NCBI GenBank assembly: GCA_030431255.1
Contig: JAUIJL010000013.1
Coordinates: 1-64,000 of the forward strand
Source of the DNA: Thermoanaerobaculia bacterium
GTDB lineage: Bacteria > Acidobacteriota > Thermoanaerobaculia > Multivoradales > J023
Direction of reading: 5' to 3'
DNA length: 64,000 nucleotides
A program made the position numbers and the translations under genes. Below, in pieces: positions 48,800-56,951 of the stretch (positions within the stretch are counted from its first letter, which is position 1; each line of letters begins with the position of its first letter). The notes beneath the pieces are model-generated. The model ran no database searches, was not told where the DNA came from, and worked only from the letters and a program-made list of their open reading frames with translations.

Positions 48800-48855
48800 G
48801 ATGTCTCCGCCCGCATCGGGGCTTGAATGCTGAGATTGGGAACGTCTAGATACTG

Positions 48856-48881
48856 AAAAACCCCCGGTTTCCCGGGGGTTT
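48856..48881 (-). terminator. attenuator terminator 2, directly before ilvD
   Basis: On the minus strand AAACCCCCGG-GAAA-CCGGGGGTTT forms a 10-bp stem with a GAAA tetraloop, continuing into a T-run (TTTTT before CAG). CCGGGGGT at about 48905-48912, just after the leader stop, is complementary to the upstream arm (ACCCCCGG), giving a competing antiterminator pairing. A small AGATC-AGC-GATCT hairpin lies between. Confidence 0.85.
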
Positions 48882-48913
48882 GCAAAGATCGCTGATCTAA
48901 AATCTACCCCCGG

Positions 48914-49141
48914 TTAAGCGCCGCTGCCGATAAGCTCGATAATGACGACGTTGACGACGACTAGGACGCTTAGAAGAACCGGTACGAGCACCACGAGTCG
49001 CGGCAAACCCGCGGCAAGATCATTCCCAACCTTCCCAAGGGCAGAGACTTCCGCCCGCACGATGCCTCTCCGGCCGGCATGGGCCTGAGCATCGGATCCC
49101 GCAAGGGAAAATGGATGATGGGGGAAGTGGGAATAGGTCAT
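48914..49141 (-). CDS. ilv leader peptide 2 (branched-chain codon run)
   Basis: Frame of 75 codons from ATG 49141. The C-terminus is a dense branched-chain segment (LVVLVPVLLSVLVVV, NVVIIELI, then GSGA stop): 19 of 23 residues are Val, Leu or Ile. Stalling on these codons when charged tRNA is scarce would leave the segment after the stop free to pair with the terminator arm. The stop codon abuts CCGGGGG, the antiterminator segment. The upstream start is weakly supported (GAGCTCGACAAAC before ATG), and a shorter product is possible. E. coli ilvL behaves in the same way (family knowledge). Confidence 0.75.
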   Translation of the reverse strand: MTYSHFPHHPFSLAGSDAQAHAGRRGIVRAEVSALGKVGNDLAAGLPRLVVLVPVLLSVLVVVNVVIIELIGSGA

Positions 49142-49224
49142 GTTTGTCGAGCTCGTAGATTCTTGGGGATACCGCTAGGGATACTTCGCTTCGTTCTGAC
49201 CGCCCTCAGCGGCTATGACGCAGG

Positions 49225-49253
49225 ATTATCGGGGCGCCTGCCCGAGCTGTCAA
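49225..49253 (-). promoter_or_regulatory. sigma-70-type promoter P2 for leader 2
   Basis: On the minus strand TTGACA (49248-49253) and GATAAT (49225-49230) are separated by 17 bp, essentially consensus. The expected start is about 7-10 bases downstream, some 75 bp before leader 2. Confidence 0.8.
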
Positions 49254-49358
49254 CCTGATTCAAACCATTTTCGGAATTTTTATTTTCGGCCCCTAAAAAT
49301 ACTTTATTTGCACCATAGATTCAGCCTCCGCAGCGCCTGGGCAATGTGCGCTTCGCCC

Positions 49359-49378
49359 AAGATGCCGATCGGCATCTT
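49359..49378. repeat. 20-bp perfect palindrome between the two attenuator modules
   Basis: AAGATGCC-GATC-GGCATCTT, followed on the plus strand by TT. It could be an operator or a short terminator for read-through from module 1. Confidence 0.6.
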
Positions 49379-49430
49379 TTATCCTGAACGGTTGTCTTGA
49401 TCGACTTTCCGAACGGATGCTTCGAGCATC

Positions 49431-49456
49431 AAAAAAGCCCCCGGTTTCCCGGGGGC
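49431..49456 (-). terminator. attenuator terminator 1 (upstream module)
   Basis: On the minus strand GCCCCCGG-GAAA-CCGGGGGC forms an 8-bp stem with a GAAA loop followed by TTTTTT. The leader 1 end contains GGGGGCTTTTGAT, which mimics the downstream arm and can pair with GCCCCC, as an antiterminator. Same loop and core as terminator 2. Confidence 0.87.
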
Positions 49457-49490
49457 CTTCGATCTCGTTCGCTGGTTTCGCGTACGCCGA

Positions 49491-49700
49491 TCAAAAGCCC
49501 CCAATGCCGGTAATAAGGACGAGGACGAGGCATACGACGACACCGATCGCACGGGTGTGCACAACAGCGCACAGCTCGGAGGCAAACGGCGCGGACATTC
49601 CCGCAGTGCGTTCGGCACGGCTGGCCGGCAGCCGGCGTTCCGACGATCCGGCGTCCGGCGCCCCGGCGATCCGTGGTTGCAGCTGGTTCTCGCGACTCAT
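49491..49700 (-). CDS. ilv leader peptide 1 (branched-chain codon run)
   Basis: ATG 49700 begins MSRENQLQPRI; another in-frame ATG is at 49598 (MSAPFASELC). The end is CAVVHTRAIGVVVCLVLVLI followed by TGIGGF and a stop, again a Val/Leu/Ile run (codons GTC GTC GTA TGC CTC GTC CTC GTC CTT ATT). The stop is inside the antiterminator segment GGGGGCTTTTGA. The ATG at 49700 lies only ~10 bases after the -10 of P1, so this could be a nearly leaderless message; the shorter start remains possible. The region is about 290 bp upstream of P2 and shares the second module's design. Confidence 0.7.
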   Translation of the reverse strand: MSRENQLQPRIAGAPDAGSSERRLPASRAERTAGMSAPFASELCAVVHTRAIGVVVCLVLVLITGIGGF

Positions 49701-49709
49701 AGTGGCAAA

Positions 49710-49739
49710 ATTATGGGCAGCCGGCCCCGGGACTGTCAA
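49710..49739 (-). promoter_or_regulatory. sigma-70-type promoter P1 for leader 1
   Basis: On the minus strand TTGACA (49734-49739) and CATAAT (49710-49715) are 18 bp apart. Transcription would begin near 49703, at the start of leader 1. Confidence 0.75.
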
Positions 49740-49841
49740 CGGTCGACGGTCACCCTTCTGTCACGCCACGCTCATGGTCACACTCCCGATCATGGATCCA
49801 ACGGAGGAAAGCTGTCGATCCGTCTCAAATTCTTGTTATAA

Positions 49842-50939
49842 ATGAGACCCGAGATACGCCGCTCAACGACATGTTTGGGGGACAGAGCCGAATCCCGTGT
49901 CGAACAGGCCGTCTCGGTGCCGTCTCCGAAAAGGAAGGCCGTCTCGAAAAGACCGTCCCGAGAGGATTGCGCGACCGTGACCACCGACGAATCGACAGCG
50001 ATCGAAACCAGCCCGCACATCCAAGTGGGCTTGTCCTTCCCCGATCGAGACGTGTCGAGAATCCAGTATTCAATCTGTCGCAAGATCCACCGTCATACCG
50101 CCTTCGAGCAGAGCCTGGGATTCGTCTTGGATCCATCCACCGAGGTGGCAACGGTCGAGCTCCATCTCGACGATACACCGCACGTCTATTTCGCCAGCCT
50201 GTCCGGGCGCCCTATCGTTCATTGGCTGGATCCCTTTAGCCGCGACAGCATCGACGCGCCCGAAGAGGTGGAATACCGGTTGGAGAACGGCGGTAGAAGC
50301 CTCGTGGTTCAGTGGCGACCGAGCGAGAAGACCGCCGCCAACGGCCGGTTGTTGGCCGCGGAGCTCAAGCATGAACGAAGCGGCACCAAGAATTGGGCAT
50401 ATGTCGGCATGCGCGTGCGCAAAGGCGAGGCACCGCGCCTGACCTTCCAACACCCACCGACCCGCAACCCGCTCACCGAGACCATGCAGATTCTGCCGGT
50501 GACGGTCAACTTCGCGGACGGCGACCTGCAGCGACCGATCTACACCAATATCTTCGACTACTCCCAGCTGCCGGCGGGGGTAGATCTGGACCTCGCGCTG
50601 GTGGTCAATCAGCGCCAAGCCCCACCTTTCTGCTTTGAGTTTCACATCACCGAGCCGGGGGTGAGCTTCCACCCTTGCGGCGATGAGCACGACCAAGTGC
50701 TGGTCCGTTTCGTCGAAAGCAAGACCGGAGAGCTTTTGGAGACCCCGCCCGAGAGCTTTCACGCCTGCCGTCTCTACGACCGCAGAACTTGTCACGTGGA
50801 ATGGCGTCCCCTCGAGGAGCATGAAGCCGGCTCGGGAGACCTTTGGGTCTCTACCTTCCACCTCAAAGCCCTGCACGCCCGCAGCGGCCAAGACGCCCAA
50901 ATCTCTCCCCGGATCATCCACACCCCCTCCGTCGGCTAG
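49842..50939 (+). CDS. hypothetical protein with two internally similar domains
   Basis: 365 residues from ATG 49842; a GTG at 49977 after AGAGGA is an equally plausible start, since the first 45 residues are low-complexity and TATAAA at the extreme 5' end could be a -10. Two halves look alike: SLVVQWRPSEKTAANGRLLAAELKHERSG and CHVEWRPLEEHEAGSGDLWVSTFHLKALHARSG, each ending a beta-rich region. No signal peptide or membrane segment is seen. Family not recognised. Divergent from the ilv leaders. Confidence 0.7.
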   Translation: MRPEIRRSTTCLGDRAESRVEQAVSVPSPKRKAVSKRPSREDCATVTTDESTAIETSPHIQVGLSFPDRDVSRIQYSICRKIHRHTAFEQSLGFVLDPSTEVATVELHLDDTPHVYFASLSGRPIVHWLDPFSRDSIDAPEEVEYRLENGGRSLVVQWRPSEKTAANGRLLAAELKHERSGTKNWAYVGMRVRKGEAPRLTFQHPPTRNPLTETMQILPVTVNFADGDLQRPIYTNIFDYSQLPAGVDLDLALVVNQRQAPPFCFEFHITEPGVSFHPCGDEHDQVLVRFVESKTGELLETPPESFHACRLYDRRTCHVEWRPLEEHEAGSGDLWVSTFHLKALHARSGQDAQISPRIIHTPSVG

Positions 50940-51128
50940 AGACTAGACGGCCCGTCGCGCAAACCGATCCTCTGGCCGTGCCGTAAGCACCGTCGATTGC
51001 TTGACAGGGCTCCCTTTTCGGAAACCTCCGCCGGCCCGGTAGCATCCTAGATGCAATCACTCCCGTCTTCTGCCCCTCGCAATAGGGTCGGACCCAGCAC
51101 CCGCACGCAGATGGAGACCCCATAGCCC

Positions 51129-52481
51129 ATGAGACAAATCGTGATCCTCGGTAACGGCATCGCCGGCGTCACCGCCGCCCGCCATATCCGGAAGCGAAGT
51201 GACGACGAAATCTTGGTGATCTCAGGAGAGTCGGACCATTTCTTCTCCCGAACCGCTCTGATGTACATCTACATGGGGCATATGACCTACGAGCACACCA
51301 AACCCTACGAGGATGGGTTCTGGGAGAAGAATCGCATTCGCTTGCTGAGGACCTGGATCGAGGGGGTCGATGTGGAGCAGAAGATGCTCAAGGCGGCCGG
51401 CGGGCGTGACATTCCCTACGATGTGCTGATTCTCGCCACCGGGTCGAAGTCCAATAAATTCGGCTGGCCGGGCCAGAATCTGCGCGGCGTCCAGGGTCTC
51501 TACAGTCTCCAAGACCTCGAGACCATGGAGCAAAACACCGACGGCATCCACCATGCCGTGGTGGTCGGAGGTGGCTTGATCGGCATCGAAATGACCGAGA
51601 TGTTGCACTCCCGCGGCATTCCGGTCTCGTTCTTGGTGCGCGAGAAAACCTGGATGCAATTCGCCTTTCCCGCCGAGGAATCCGAGATGATCAACCGGGA
51701 GATCCGCGACAACGGTATCGACTACCGCCTGTCCACGGAGCTCGAGGAGATCCTCGGCGACGACTCCGGCAGGGTGCGGGCGGCCACCACCAAGGACGGG
51801 AAGCAGATCGATTGCCAATTCCTCGGTTTGACGGTCGGAGTATCTCCCAATATCGATTTTCTCCGCGACTCGGGTATCGAGTGTGAACGCGGCATCTTGG
51901 TAAACGAGCACCTGCAGACCAACGCTGAAGGCGTCTTTGCCATCGGTGATTGTGCCCAGGTCCGTGATCCCTTGCCCGGCAGACGCCCGGTGGAGCCTCT
52001 CTGGTACACCGGCCGAACCATGGGCGAATTCGTCGCCCGCTACCTCAACGGCGAAACCGATCGCACCTACGACCCCGGACGTTGGTTCAACTCAGCGAAA
52101 TTCTTCGACCTGGAATGGCAGGTCTACGGTCAAGTGCCGTCGTCGACCCCGGACGATCAGGAATCCCTTTTCTGGACCCATGCCAGCGGCAAGAAAAGCA
52201 TACGCATTCAATATTCCAAGCAAGAAGGCAACCCGGTGCTCGGCTTCCAGACCATGGGTATTCGCTATCGCCATGAGGTGTGTGAGGAGTGGCTGGAAGC
52301 TGAACGACCCTTGAAGTGGGTGCTGGAGAATCTCGGCGTGGCCAACTTCGACCCTGAGTTTTATCGCCAGCACGAGCAAGATCTGATCGAGGTCTACAAC
52401 CGTCAACACCCCGACCAAGCGATTCGCCTACGCCGCAAACGGGGTCTGCGTGGCCTATTCCAGCTACGCCGAGCGTCCTGA
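51129..52481 (+). CDS. FAD-dependent pyridine-nucleotide-disulphide-type oxidoreductase
   Basis: 450 residues. FAD GxGxxG at the start (VILGNGIAGVTAARHI), the central ATG motif (LILATGSKS), a second nucleotide loop (VVVGGGLIGIEMTEML) and the C-terminal FAD motif GVFAIGDCAQVRD. No CxxC redox pair is present, so it is of the nitrite-reductase/rubredoxin-reductase subtype rather than a disulphide reductase. It is followed after 11 bp by an Fe-S membrane protein, a pairing that suggests electron transfer between NAD(P)H and a membrane Fe-S acceptor. The acceptor is unknown. Confidence 0.88.
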   Translation: MRQIVILGNGIAGVTAARHIRKRSDDEILVISGESDHFFSRTALMYIYMGHMTYEHTKPYEDGFWEKNRIRLLRTWIEGVDVEQKMLKAAGGRDIPYDVLILATGSKSNKFGWPGQNLRGVQGLYSLQDLETMEQNTDGIHHAVVVGGGLIGIEMTEMLHSRGIPVSFLVREKTWMQFAFPAEESEMINREIRDNGIDYRLSTELEEILGDDSGRVRAATTKDGKQIDCQFLGLTVGVSPNIDFLRDSGIECERGILVNEHLQTNAEGVFAIGDCAQVRDPLPGRRPVEPLWYTGRTMGEFVARYLNGETDRTYDPGRWFNSAKFFDLEWQVYGQVPSSTPDDQESLFWTHASGKKSIRIQYSKQEGNPVLGFQTMGIRYRHEVCEEWLEAERPLKWVLENLGVANFDPEFYRQHEQDLIEVYNRQHPDQAIRLRRKRGLRGLFQLRRAS

Positions 52482-52492
52482 GGAGCCACATA

Positions 52493-54085
52493 ATGGGTCA
52501 AACCAGTCATAGCTCGTCCCGTTTCCTGCCCGGCCGCTCCGCCCTCGGCAAAGTCGGCAGAGTCATCTTCTTCGTCGGCTTCGCGGTCTTCGTCGCCGCC
52601 CTCGGCTCCAGCGACTACAAAATCACCGATGAAACCTTGGCCGCTTTGCCCAATCACGGTGTGGGCAATCAAGTCTTTCTCGAGGAGCTGGGAGAGCTGA
52701 AGGATCAAGAATTCACATCCGTCTTCAAATTCGTCGACGCCGTCGACAAGAAGATTGCTGAAGCCAACGGTCGAGAGGCCTGGATCTCCGAATGGGATGT
52801 CACACCCTACAAGACCGCGGTCGCCAAGCAGGCCGCCAACGGCCTGCTGCCCAGCAACGTGCTCACGTTCTTCTGGTTGTCGTTCGTGCTCGCCTCGTTC
52901 GGCGCCCTGATCGACTTCTTAGCGAGGTTGAAGGAGAGCCCTGCGGGCATCAAGAACAACGGCGTCTTCACCAGTGGGACCAAATCCAGGGGCTGGATCG
53001 GCATGGGTCTCGGCGGCTTCTTCATCGGTTTTTACATCCTTCTCTACTTCTACCCGTTTTACATCACCAATTGGATCCGGCTCGCCGATCCGGTGAGCCA
53101 GACCCTCAAAGGCACCGACGCCGATCGTTGGTTCTTCTACGGCCTGCTCTACACCTTCGCGGTGTTGGTGATGGGCGTCCGTTTTGCCGTCAACTACCGC
53201 CACAGCGGTTATCAGCTGGTCCGCACCGGCTCCGTGACCTTCTTCCAGCTGGGTTTCGCCTTCCTCTTGCCCGCGATCATGGCGGCGATGAACAAACCCG
53301 CCTACGATCTCAAGCTCGCTTGGCCCCTGGATTACGGCTTCTTCTCCGACTACAACCTGAACTACTTGATCGAAAGCGGCTCCCTGGGCTGGGCCATTTT
53401 GATTTGGGGCATTGTCCTGGCATTAGTGATCGTGCCCGTCTTCGCATTCTTCTTCGGCAAACGCTGGTATTGCTCGTGGGTGTGCGGCTGCGGCGGGCTG
53501 GCCGAGACCCTCGGCGACCCCTTCCGCCACCTATCGGACAAACGCCTGAAAGCTTGGAAAATCGAGCGCTGGCTGATCCACGCGGTCCTGGTCTTCGCCG
53601 TGGTCATGACCGGCTTGGTGCTGGCGGACTACTTCACCGGACGCAACGGCGGGCAGGCGTTGCTCGGCGGCAATAGCTGGAAGGTGCGCAACGTCTACGG
53701 CTTCTTGATCGGCTCGATCTTCGCCGGTGTGGTGGGAACCGGGTTCTATCCGCTGATGGGCAACCGCGTGTGGTGCCGCTTCGGCTGCCCCTTGGCTGCC
53801 ATCCTCGGTATGGTGCAGAAATTCCACTCCCGATTCCGCATCACCACCAATGGCGGCCAATGTATCTCCTGCGGCAATTGCTCCACCTATTGCGAGCAAG
53901 GCATCGACGTCCGGTGGTACGCCCAGCGAGGGCAGAACATCATCCGTTCCTCTTGTGTCGGCTGCGGAATCTGCTCACAGGTCTGCCCCCGAGGCGTGTT
54001 GAGACTTGAGAACGGCCCCACTCAAGGGCGCTACAACGAGGTCAGCTTGGTTCAGATCGGCCAGGGACGCATCGATATCTCCTGA
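52493..54085 (+). CDS. NapH/NosR-like polytopic membrane Fe-S protein
   Basis: 530 residues with at least six membrane segments (LTFFWLSFVLASFGALIDFL, MGLGGFFIGFYILLYFYPFY, FFYGLLYTFAVLVMGV, ILIWGIVLALVIVPVFAFFF, LIHAVLVFAVVMTGLVLADY, NVYGFLIGSIFAGVVGTG). Cysteine motifs are CSWVCGCGG and CRFGCPLA, characteristic of NapH/NosR-type quinol or flavin-coupled proteins, followed by two 4Fe-4S ferredoxin sites CISCGNCSTYC and CVGCGICSQVC with the fourth Cys-Pro in each. Probably moves electrons across or along the membrane in partnership with the preceding oxidoreductase. Confidence 0.88.
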   Translation: MGQTSHSSSRFLPGRSALGKVGRVIFFVGFAVFVAALGSSDYKITDETLAALPNHGVGNQVFLEELGELKDQEFTSVFKFVDAVDKKIAEANGREAWISEWDVTPYKTAVAKQAANGLLPSNVLTFFWLSFVLASFGALIDFLARLKESPAGIKNNGVFTSGTKSRGWIGMGLGGFFIGFYILLYFYPFYITNWIRLADPVSQTLKGTDADRWFFYGLLYTFAVLVMGVRFAVNYRHSGYQLVRTGSVTFFQLGFAFLLPAIMAAMNKPAYDLKLAWPLDYGFFSDYNLNYLIESGSLGWAILIWGIVLALVIVPVFAFFFGKRWYCSWVCGCGGLAETLGDPFRHLSDKRLKAWKIERWLIHAVLVFAVVMTGLVLADYFTGRNGGQALLGGNSWKVRNVYGFLIGSIFAGVVGTGFYPLMGNRVWCRFGCPLAAILGMVQKFHSRFRITTNGGQCISCGNCSTYCEQGIDVRWYAQRGQNIIRSSCVGCGICSQVCPRGVLRLENGPTQGRYNEVSLVQIGQGRIDIS

Positions 54086-54415
54086 CAGTTCCGACCGCGT
54101 GAATTGCCGGCCTGCAACGGGAAATCGTAGATTGGCGGGCCCTGAAATTCCTCCAGGCCGTGCGCTTCGAGAAGGTGTCTCCGGAAGAGGCCGAGGTGTC
54201 GAACGGGATGCCCGAGTCAATCGGGTAGGTTGGACTAGGGTAAACTGGAGTTACCGACAAGCACCTCTACAGAAGAAGGCACTTGGAAGCCCCAGCGCGG
54301 GACGTGGATTTCTGCTGGGCGAAGCTCTCGGTGAAATCGGATTCGTCTTCGGATCTTCGACCCCGATCGGTTTCTCACTCGGTCCACCCTTCACTCTTCA
54401 CCGGAGGACTCATCC
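54086..54415. other. 330-bp gap before the first metalloprotease, no gene seen
   Basis: Frames here are short and unconvincing. GGAGG 8 bases before the ATG at 54416 is the ribosome-binding site of the next gene. No promoter is obvious by eye. Confidence 0.5.
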
Positions 54416-56578
54416 ATGCTGCGAGCCGTCACCTTCACCGTGCTCACGAGTTTGCTGGTGGGAAGTCCATCCTGGTCTCAGCCGAATCTGCTGATCCAGG
54501 TGCCAATCCGCTGGTGCGCTGTCGAGGGTAGCGCGGCAGTAGAGAATCCTGCCTGCGCGTGCGAGGACAGCTCGAAGGATGTGCTTTGGAGAAGACACGA
54601 GCGAACTAGCGAAGCTGTCTTCATCCCAGAGTGCAACATAACCTTTCGTTCGGCGGCTACGGCCCAACAGCCGAGGTTTCCGGAGGTCGAGGATCCCTGC
54701 AATCCTCTCATTGAGCCCGGTTGTCCCGGCGAGCCCGGCGATATCTTGGTGGAAGACGATCTGGACGAGCTGACGGAAGCCTTCAATGCCTGCCACGCTG
54801 CTTGGGACCGCGAAGGGGTGGGTACCATCGGGATCATCGGCCTCAATGTCCGTCGCCTGGTCGAGGGCGACGGCACACCATCCAAAATTCAGGGGATGTC
54901 GTATGCGCCCGATTTCGGGGACGGTACAGCTCAGCTGGAAAGAGGTGCCTTCGTTGTCGTCGACAATGATTTCAAGCTTCCCGAGGATGTCTGCGATGCT
55001 CCGACCTCGTGTGAGCCGGTTCAGCCGGCTGCACCCGATCGGACCGATAACCTGACAGGCCACGAGGCCGCTCACACACTTTCTCTACCTCACCTTGCCC
55101 CACCGCCTTATACGATGATGATCGATCCCAAGGGTCCCGACTACCTGACCTCCGGCGGCCCTGGGATGACGGGCTTGTTATGCCCACCGATCCTTCCGAC
55201 TCCGACATCGCAATGTGGGCAGCTGCGTCTCCAGGCACTCTGTTTCGTTCCCGGCGTCGATCCTTTGGGCCCCAATTCTTTGGTCGCTGATCTTGCTGTC
55301 GGCGAATTCGGAAACGTCGATCCGAGTGCCGACCTGATCGAGGTGCTGCTGGCTCTGGACAGGCGCATTCCGAGAGCGACCTTCGGTTGGAAGATCGTTC
55401 GAACACTTCCTATGCAGTCCACCTTTGCCAGGCAGCTCGAATTTGCCGTCGCCCTGGACGTGGACGACGATCCGACCACGGGCGGCAATGCGTCGGTTGC
55501 CCATCCGGGACTGGCTCTGGAGGGCGCCGAGGTCGTCGCATTCGTCGACGTGCTGGCCGGTGGTCCCGAGCTCATTTCCGAAAGTCGACTGTGGCACTTC
55601 ACCGGATCGGGATTCGAGGAGATCGTTGGCGGGCACACCCCCCGAGCCCAGAATACGAGCCTTCTCTCGGAGGATGACCGTCCGGATATTCCCGCAAATG
55701 GAGTGGTGAGCCTCGATTTCGACCCGGAATTCCTTCGGGGCTCTGATCGAATCCGTTTCCAGGCCCGGGTCGAGACCGGTGGGGTCGTGGATCTGCTGGA
55801 GCCCAGTCACCTCTTCCTGAGCCTGCCGACTCTGCCGATCTGTGAGGTACTTCCTTCTCGAGCAAAGCCCGGTGAGCTCGTGACGGTCGTCGCGGATGAC
55901 CTGCCGCCGACATCCCAGATGTCCGTCCTTCTCGGCTCGGAGGTCGTGGCGATTCAGTCAACGGACTCGGTGGGTCATATCCAGCTCGATTTCGAGGTTC
56001 CTTCGAGCCTTGCGAGCGGGCTTCATCTCGTAACCCTCGGGTCCACGGACGACAATGCCGTGACGGCAGACTGCGCTATCGAGATTCTCCGGATATCGGA
56101 CTGCAACCAAAACGGCATCGACGACGCAGATGATATTGCCAACGGCACCTCCGCCGACATCGATGCCAGTGGCCGGCCGGATGAATGCGAAGTGTTCACG
56201 CGTTCCTGCATTTTCTCCGGCACGGCCGAAGGTGGCTCGGTGTCCGTGACCCTCGCTGGTTTTACTGAGACCTGCTTTCTATCCATCCCGACAACGGCCG
56301 GCGAATCCGCACTGAACGTAGCGGCCGACCTCACGTCGGCGATCAATGCGGACGCCTGCATGGCTGGCCAGGGCATCACTGCTTCGGCTTCGGGCTCGAC
56401 GGTCCGCATGACCGGATTCCTTCTCCAGCTCATCGATGCGGTCGTTGCGGATCCGGGTCTCGAGCACGACTTTTCCATAACCGAGATTCCGTCCCTCTCA
56501 GCAGCCGGACTGGCTCTCCTGGCCTTCCTTCTGCTGATCGCCGGAGTCCTGGTGAGGGCAGCGAGCCGCAACGGATAG
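54416..56578 (+). CDS. secreted metzincin-like protein with IPTL-type C-terminal sorting segment
   Basis: 720 residues with a signal peptide (AVTFTVLTSLLVGSPSWS). A zinc motif HEAAHTLSLPH (His216, Glu217, His220, His226) is followed by MMID (Met-turn-like, about residue 234), as in HExxHxxxxxH metzincins, although the usual Gly is replaced by Ser. A beta-rich region follows, then a calcium-binding-type DCNQNGIDDADDIANGTSADIDASGRPDECE stretch near residue 560-590. The C-terminus is IPSLSAAGLALLAFLLLIAGVLVRAASRNG, one membrane helix and basic tail like IPTL-CTERM sorting tags. Probably exported and membrane- or surface-sorted. Confidence 0.75.
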   Translation: MLRAVTFTVLTSLLVGSPSWSQPNLLIQVPIRWCAVEGSAAVENPACACEDSSKDVLWRRHERTSEAVFIPECNITFRSAATAQQPRFPEVEDPCNPLIEPGCPGEPGDILVEDDLDELTEAFNACHAAWDREGVGTIGIIGLNVRRLVEGDGTPSKIQGMSYAPDFGDGTAQLERGAFVVVDNDFKLPEDVCDAPTSCEPVQPAAPDRTDNLTGHEAAHTLSLPHLAPPPYTMMIDPKGPDYLTSGGPGMTGLLCPPILPTPTSQCGQLRLQALCFVPGVDPLGPNSLVADLAVGEFGNVDPSADLIEVLLALDRRIPRATFGWKIVRTLPMQSTFARQLEFAVALDVDDDPTTGGNASVAHPGLALEGAEVVAFVDVLAGGPELISESRLWHFTGSGFEEIVGGHTPRAQNTSLLSEDDRPDIPANGVVSLDFDPEFLRGSDRIRFQARVETGGVVDLLEPSHLFLSLPTLPICEVLPSRAKPGELVTVVADDLPPTSQMSVLLGSEVVAIQSTDSVGHIQLDFEVPSSLASGLHLVTLGSTDDNAVTADCAIEILRISDCNQNGIDDADDIANGTSADIDASGRPDECEVFTRSCIFSGTAEGGSVSVTLAGFTETCFLSIPTTAGESALNVAADLTSAINADACMAGQGITASASGSTVRMTGFLLQLIDAVVADPGLEHDFSITEIPSLSAAGLALLAFLLLIAGVLVRAASRNG

Positions 56579-56639
56579 TCCCAAGAGCTCGAATGACAAG
56601 CGTTGAGCCGTCCTCGACTTCGGCTTCCTGCTTCCTCTT

Positions 56640-56674
56640 GCTCACTTCGTCGGCAAAATGTAGACGAAGTGAGC
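56640..56674. terminator. 12-bp inverted repeat after the IPTL protein gene
   Basis: GCTCACTTCGTC (56640-56651) and GACGAAGTGAGC (56663-56674) with an 11-base loop form a perfect stem 62 bp after the stop. No T-tract follows. The rest of 56579-56951 shows no credible gene. Confidence 0.5.
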
Positions 56675-56951
56675 AAACGAGGTGGGGAGTACTCCAAAAA
56701 GGCTCAGTCGGTAGAGCCGAGAGAGCCAGGAAACCTGCGGATTCGAAAGCGATCGAGATGCAGGAAACTCCATGGCAGGAGAATTGCTCTGGGATGAGAC
56801 CGTCACCCTCGGCCACAGAGTGGGGCTCGTGAGCCCCGTGCCAGAGAAGGACGCCCCTGCTAGAGAAGACCCCTTGCGCCGATCGGCGGTGCGCTCTGGG
56901 CTGTTGGGACAGAGGGTGCAATCAATTTACTTCCCAACTGGAGGGATTACC

